From Rhodococcus sp. ABRD24 (lineage in GTDB: Bacteria; Actinomycetota; Actinomycetes; Mycobacteriales; Mycobacteriaceae): a stretch of DNA of 64,000 nt. The notes under the pieces are model-generated. The model had not been told where the DNA came from, did no database searches, and saw only the letters and a program-made list of their open reading frames with translations. Positions within the stretch are counted from its first letter, which is position 1. Each line of letters starts with the position of its first letter. The stretch spans positions 248,001 to 312,000 of the forward strand of contig NZ_CP035319.1 in NCBI RefSeq assembly GCF_004328705.1. The letters are read 5' to 3'. A program made the position numbers and the translations under genes. Positions 63,141 to 64,000 of this stretch are shown here, in pieces.

Positions 63141-63983
63141 TCACGCCTGCTCCGCGAGGGAGTCGAGGATCGCCCGATAGTGCAGGTGCGCCATGAAGTG
63201 ACCGCCGGTACCGATATTCAAGGTGGACTTGGGAATTCGGCGTGCCAGCTCGGAGGGCCATTCCTTCGGGATGAGCCGGTCGGCGTCGCCCCACCACACG
63301 TCGACGGGAACCTCGAGGTCCTCGGGCTCGAACCCCCACGGCCGCGCCCAGGCGCGGTAATCCTCGACGATGCCGGAGGGGCTCCGTAACGCCTCGTTGG
63401 TCATCGCGGCGTAGAACTCGCGTTCGCCGGACACCACCTCGGCGTCGGCCGGACCCAGGCTCCGCCCGGCCATCCGGACGAACGAGCACGGCATACGCAA
63501 AGCCATGACTGCGAGGGACCGCAACGACATCTCTGCCAGGGCGGGCCACCGTTGCGAAAGACGCGTCAACCGTCGTTCCATTGCGGCGAGTCCGGCGAAC
63601 GCGCCTTCCTCGGTGAGCGGTAGGGCACCGGCCACGATCGCGACCCGATTGATTCGGGGCGCTAGCGCATAGCCGAGCGCCGCGGCGTACTGACCGCCCA
63701 TCGACCACCCCAGCACGCCCATGCGCTCGATCCCCAGATGGTCGACGAGCTCCTCGACATCGTCGGCCCAGTCCAGGACCGTCCGTCCGGGGCTCGGATC
63801 CGACAAGCCGATGCCGGGGCGGTCCGGGGAGATAAGCCGAATACCCGCAGCTTCGGCAACCGGCGTGGCGGCCCGGATATCGAGCCTGCACGACAACCCG
63901 GCGTGCGCGTTGACCACAACAAAGCCGTCGGCGGGACCATAGTCGGCGAATCCCATCAGCCGACCATCTCGCAGACTGAACAC
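63141..63983 (-). CDS. Alpha/beta fold hydrolase at window edge
   Basis: The 280-residue product from GTG 63983 has the nucleophile elbow LGWSMGGQYAA near residue 93, the acid in WWGDADRLIP and the His in GTGGHFMAHL, so the triad is complete. PDRPGIGLSDPSPG marks the usual alpha/beta hydrolase loop. The frame stays open to the window end, and the next codon outside ends in TG, so the true start may be at about 64001 (RPEDRVFSLRDG). It is chromosomal flank, 118 bases from attR. Substrate unknown. Confidence 0.85.
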   Translation of the reverse strand: MFSLRDGRLMGFADYGPADGFVVVNAHAGLSCRLDIRAATPVAEAAGIRLISPDRPGIGLSDPSPGRTVLDWADDVEELVDHLGIERMGVLGWSMGGQYAAALGYALAPRINRVAIVAGALPLTEEGAFAGLAAMERRLTRLSQRWPALAEMSLRSLAVMALRMPCSFVRMAGRSLGPADAEVVSGEREFYAAMTNEALRSPSGIVEDYRAWARPWGFEPEDLEVPVDVWWGDADRLIPKEWPSELARRIPKSTLNIGTGGHFMAHLHYRAILDSLAEQA

Positions 63984-64000
63984 CCGATCCTCGGGCCTCA

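Overview
The window is high-GC actinobacterial DNA. Gene content and order (arg cluster, pheST, infC-rpmI-rplT, uvrA, uvrB, coaE, rpsA, polA, pdtaR-like regulator) match the Mycobacteriales. GTG/TTG starts, a dephospho-CoA kinase fused to a GrpB-type domain, an OtsB-GH65 fusion and WS/DGAT lipid enzymes point to Rhodococcus or a close relative. The genus is inferred, not proven.

Layout. 1-825: 3' part of a PhaC-like alpha/beta hydrolase that runs off the left edge. 958-9584: a minus-strand arginine cluster in the order argC-argJ-argB-argD-argF-argR, then argG-argH, mostly with 4-bp overlaps and an ArgR-box-like sequence before argC. 9820-12000: an AidB-like acyl-CoA dehydrogenase carrying an in-frame 33-bp tandem insertion, and a small unknown gene behind a hairpin that contains its ribosome binding site. 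12068-18019: pheT, pheS, a TrmH-type methyltransferase, rplT, rpmI and infC (ATC start, attenuator-like leader hairpin). 18331-20432: small conserved genes plus a 40-residue peptide gene with its own operator-like palindrome and terminator. 20433-26659: uvrA, a metallo-hydrolase, an alpha/beta hydrolase and a wax ester synthase. 26967-36076: HAD-OtsB-GH65 fusion, DoxX-like protein with 11-residue repeats, HelR/HelD-type RNA polymerase recycling factor, lipoprotein, universal stress protein and an SCO6745-like protein. 36096-43268: uvrB, DUF402, coaE, a 70-residue gene, rpsA and a methyltransferase. 43282-49196: SPFH protein with a ribbon-helix-helix gene and phased GATATC repeats, an amino-acid ABC transporter in line with a tartrate/isocitrate-type dehydrogenase, a 2H phosphoesterase and a thioredoxin. 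49246-52687: polA and an ANTAR response regulator.

52848-63022 is an integrated element of about 10.2 kb in the 3' end of a tRNA-Leu(CAA)-like gene, bounded by a perfect 27-bp direct repeat. It holds integrase, repressor, divergent excisionase, primase-polymerase, a RepA-like helicase with a GCTCCG/CGGAGC repeat cluster behind it (possible origin), a WhiB-like regulator, small coupled ORFs and one structural gene. That gene encodes an HK97-like major capsid protein and is broken by an 8-bp duplication and a 1-base loss. After a strong terminator, a convergent two-gene cassette encodes a TIR-domain protein and a membrane-anchored coiled-coil protein, placed where phage satellites often carry defence cargo. 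The whole reads as a decaying actinobacterial phage satellite (PICI-like) with a candidate TIR-based anti-phage module. The right flank is a second alpha/beta hydrolase at the window edge.
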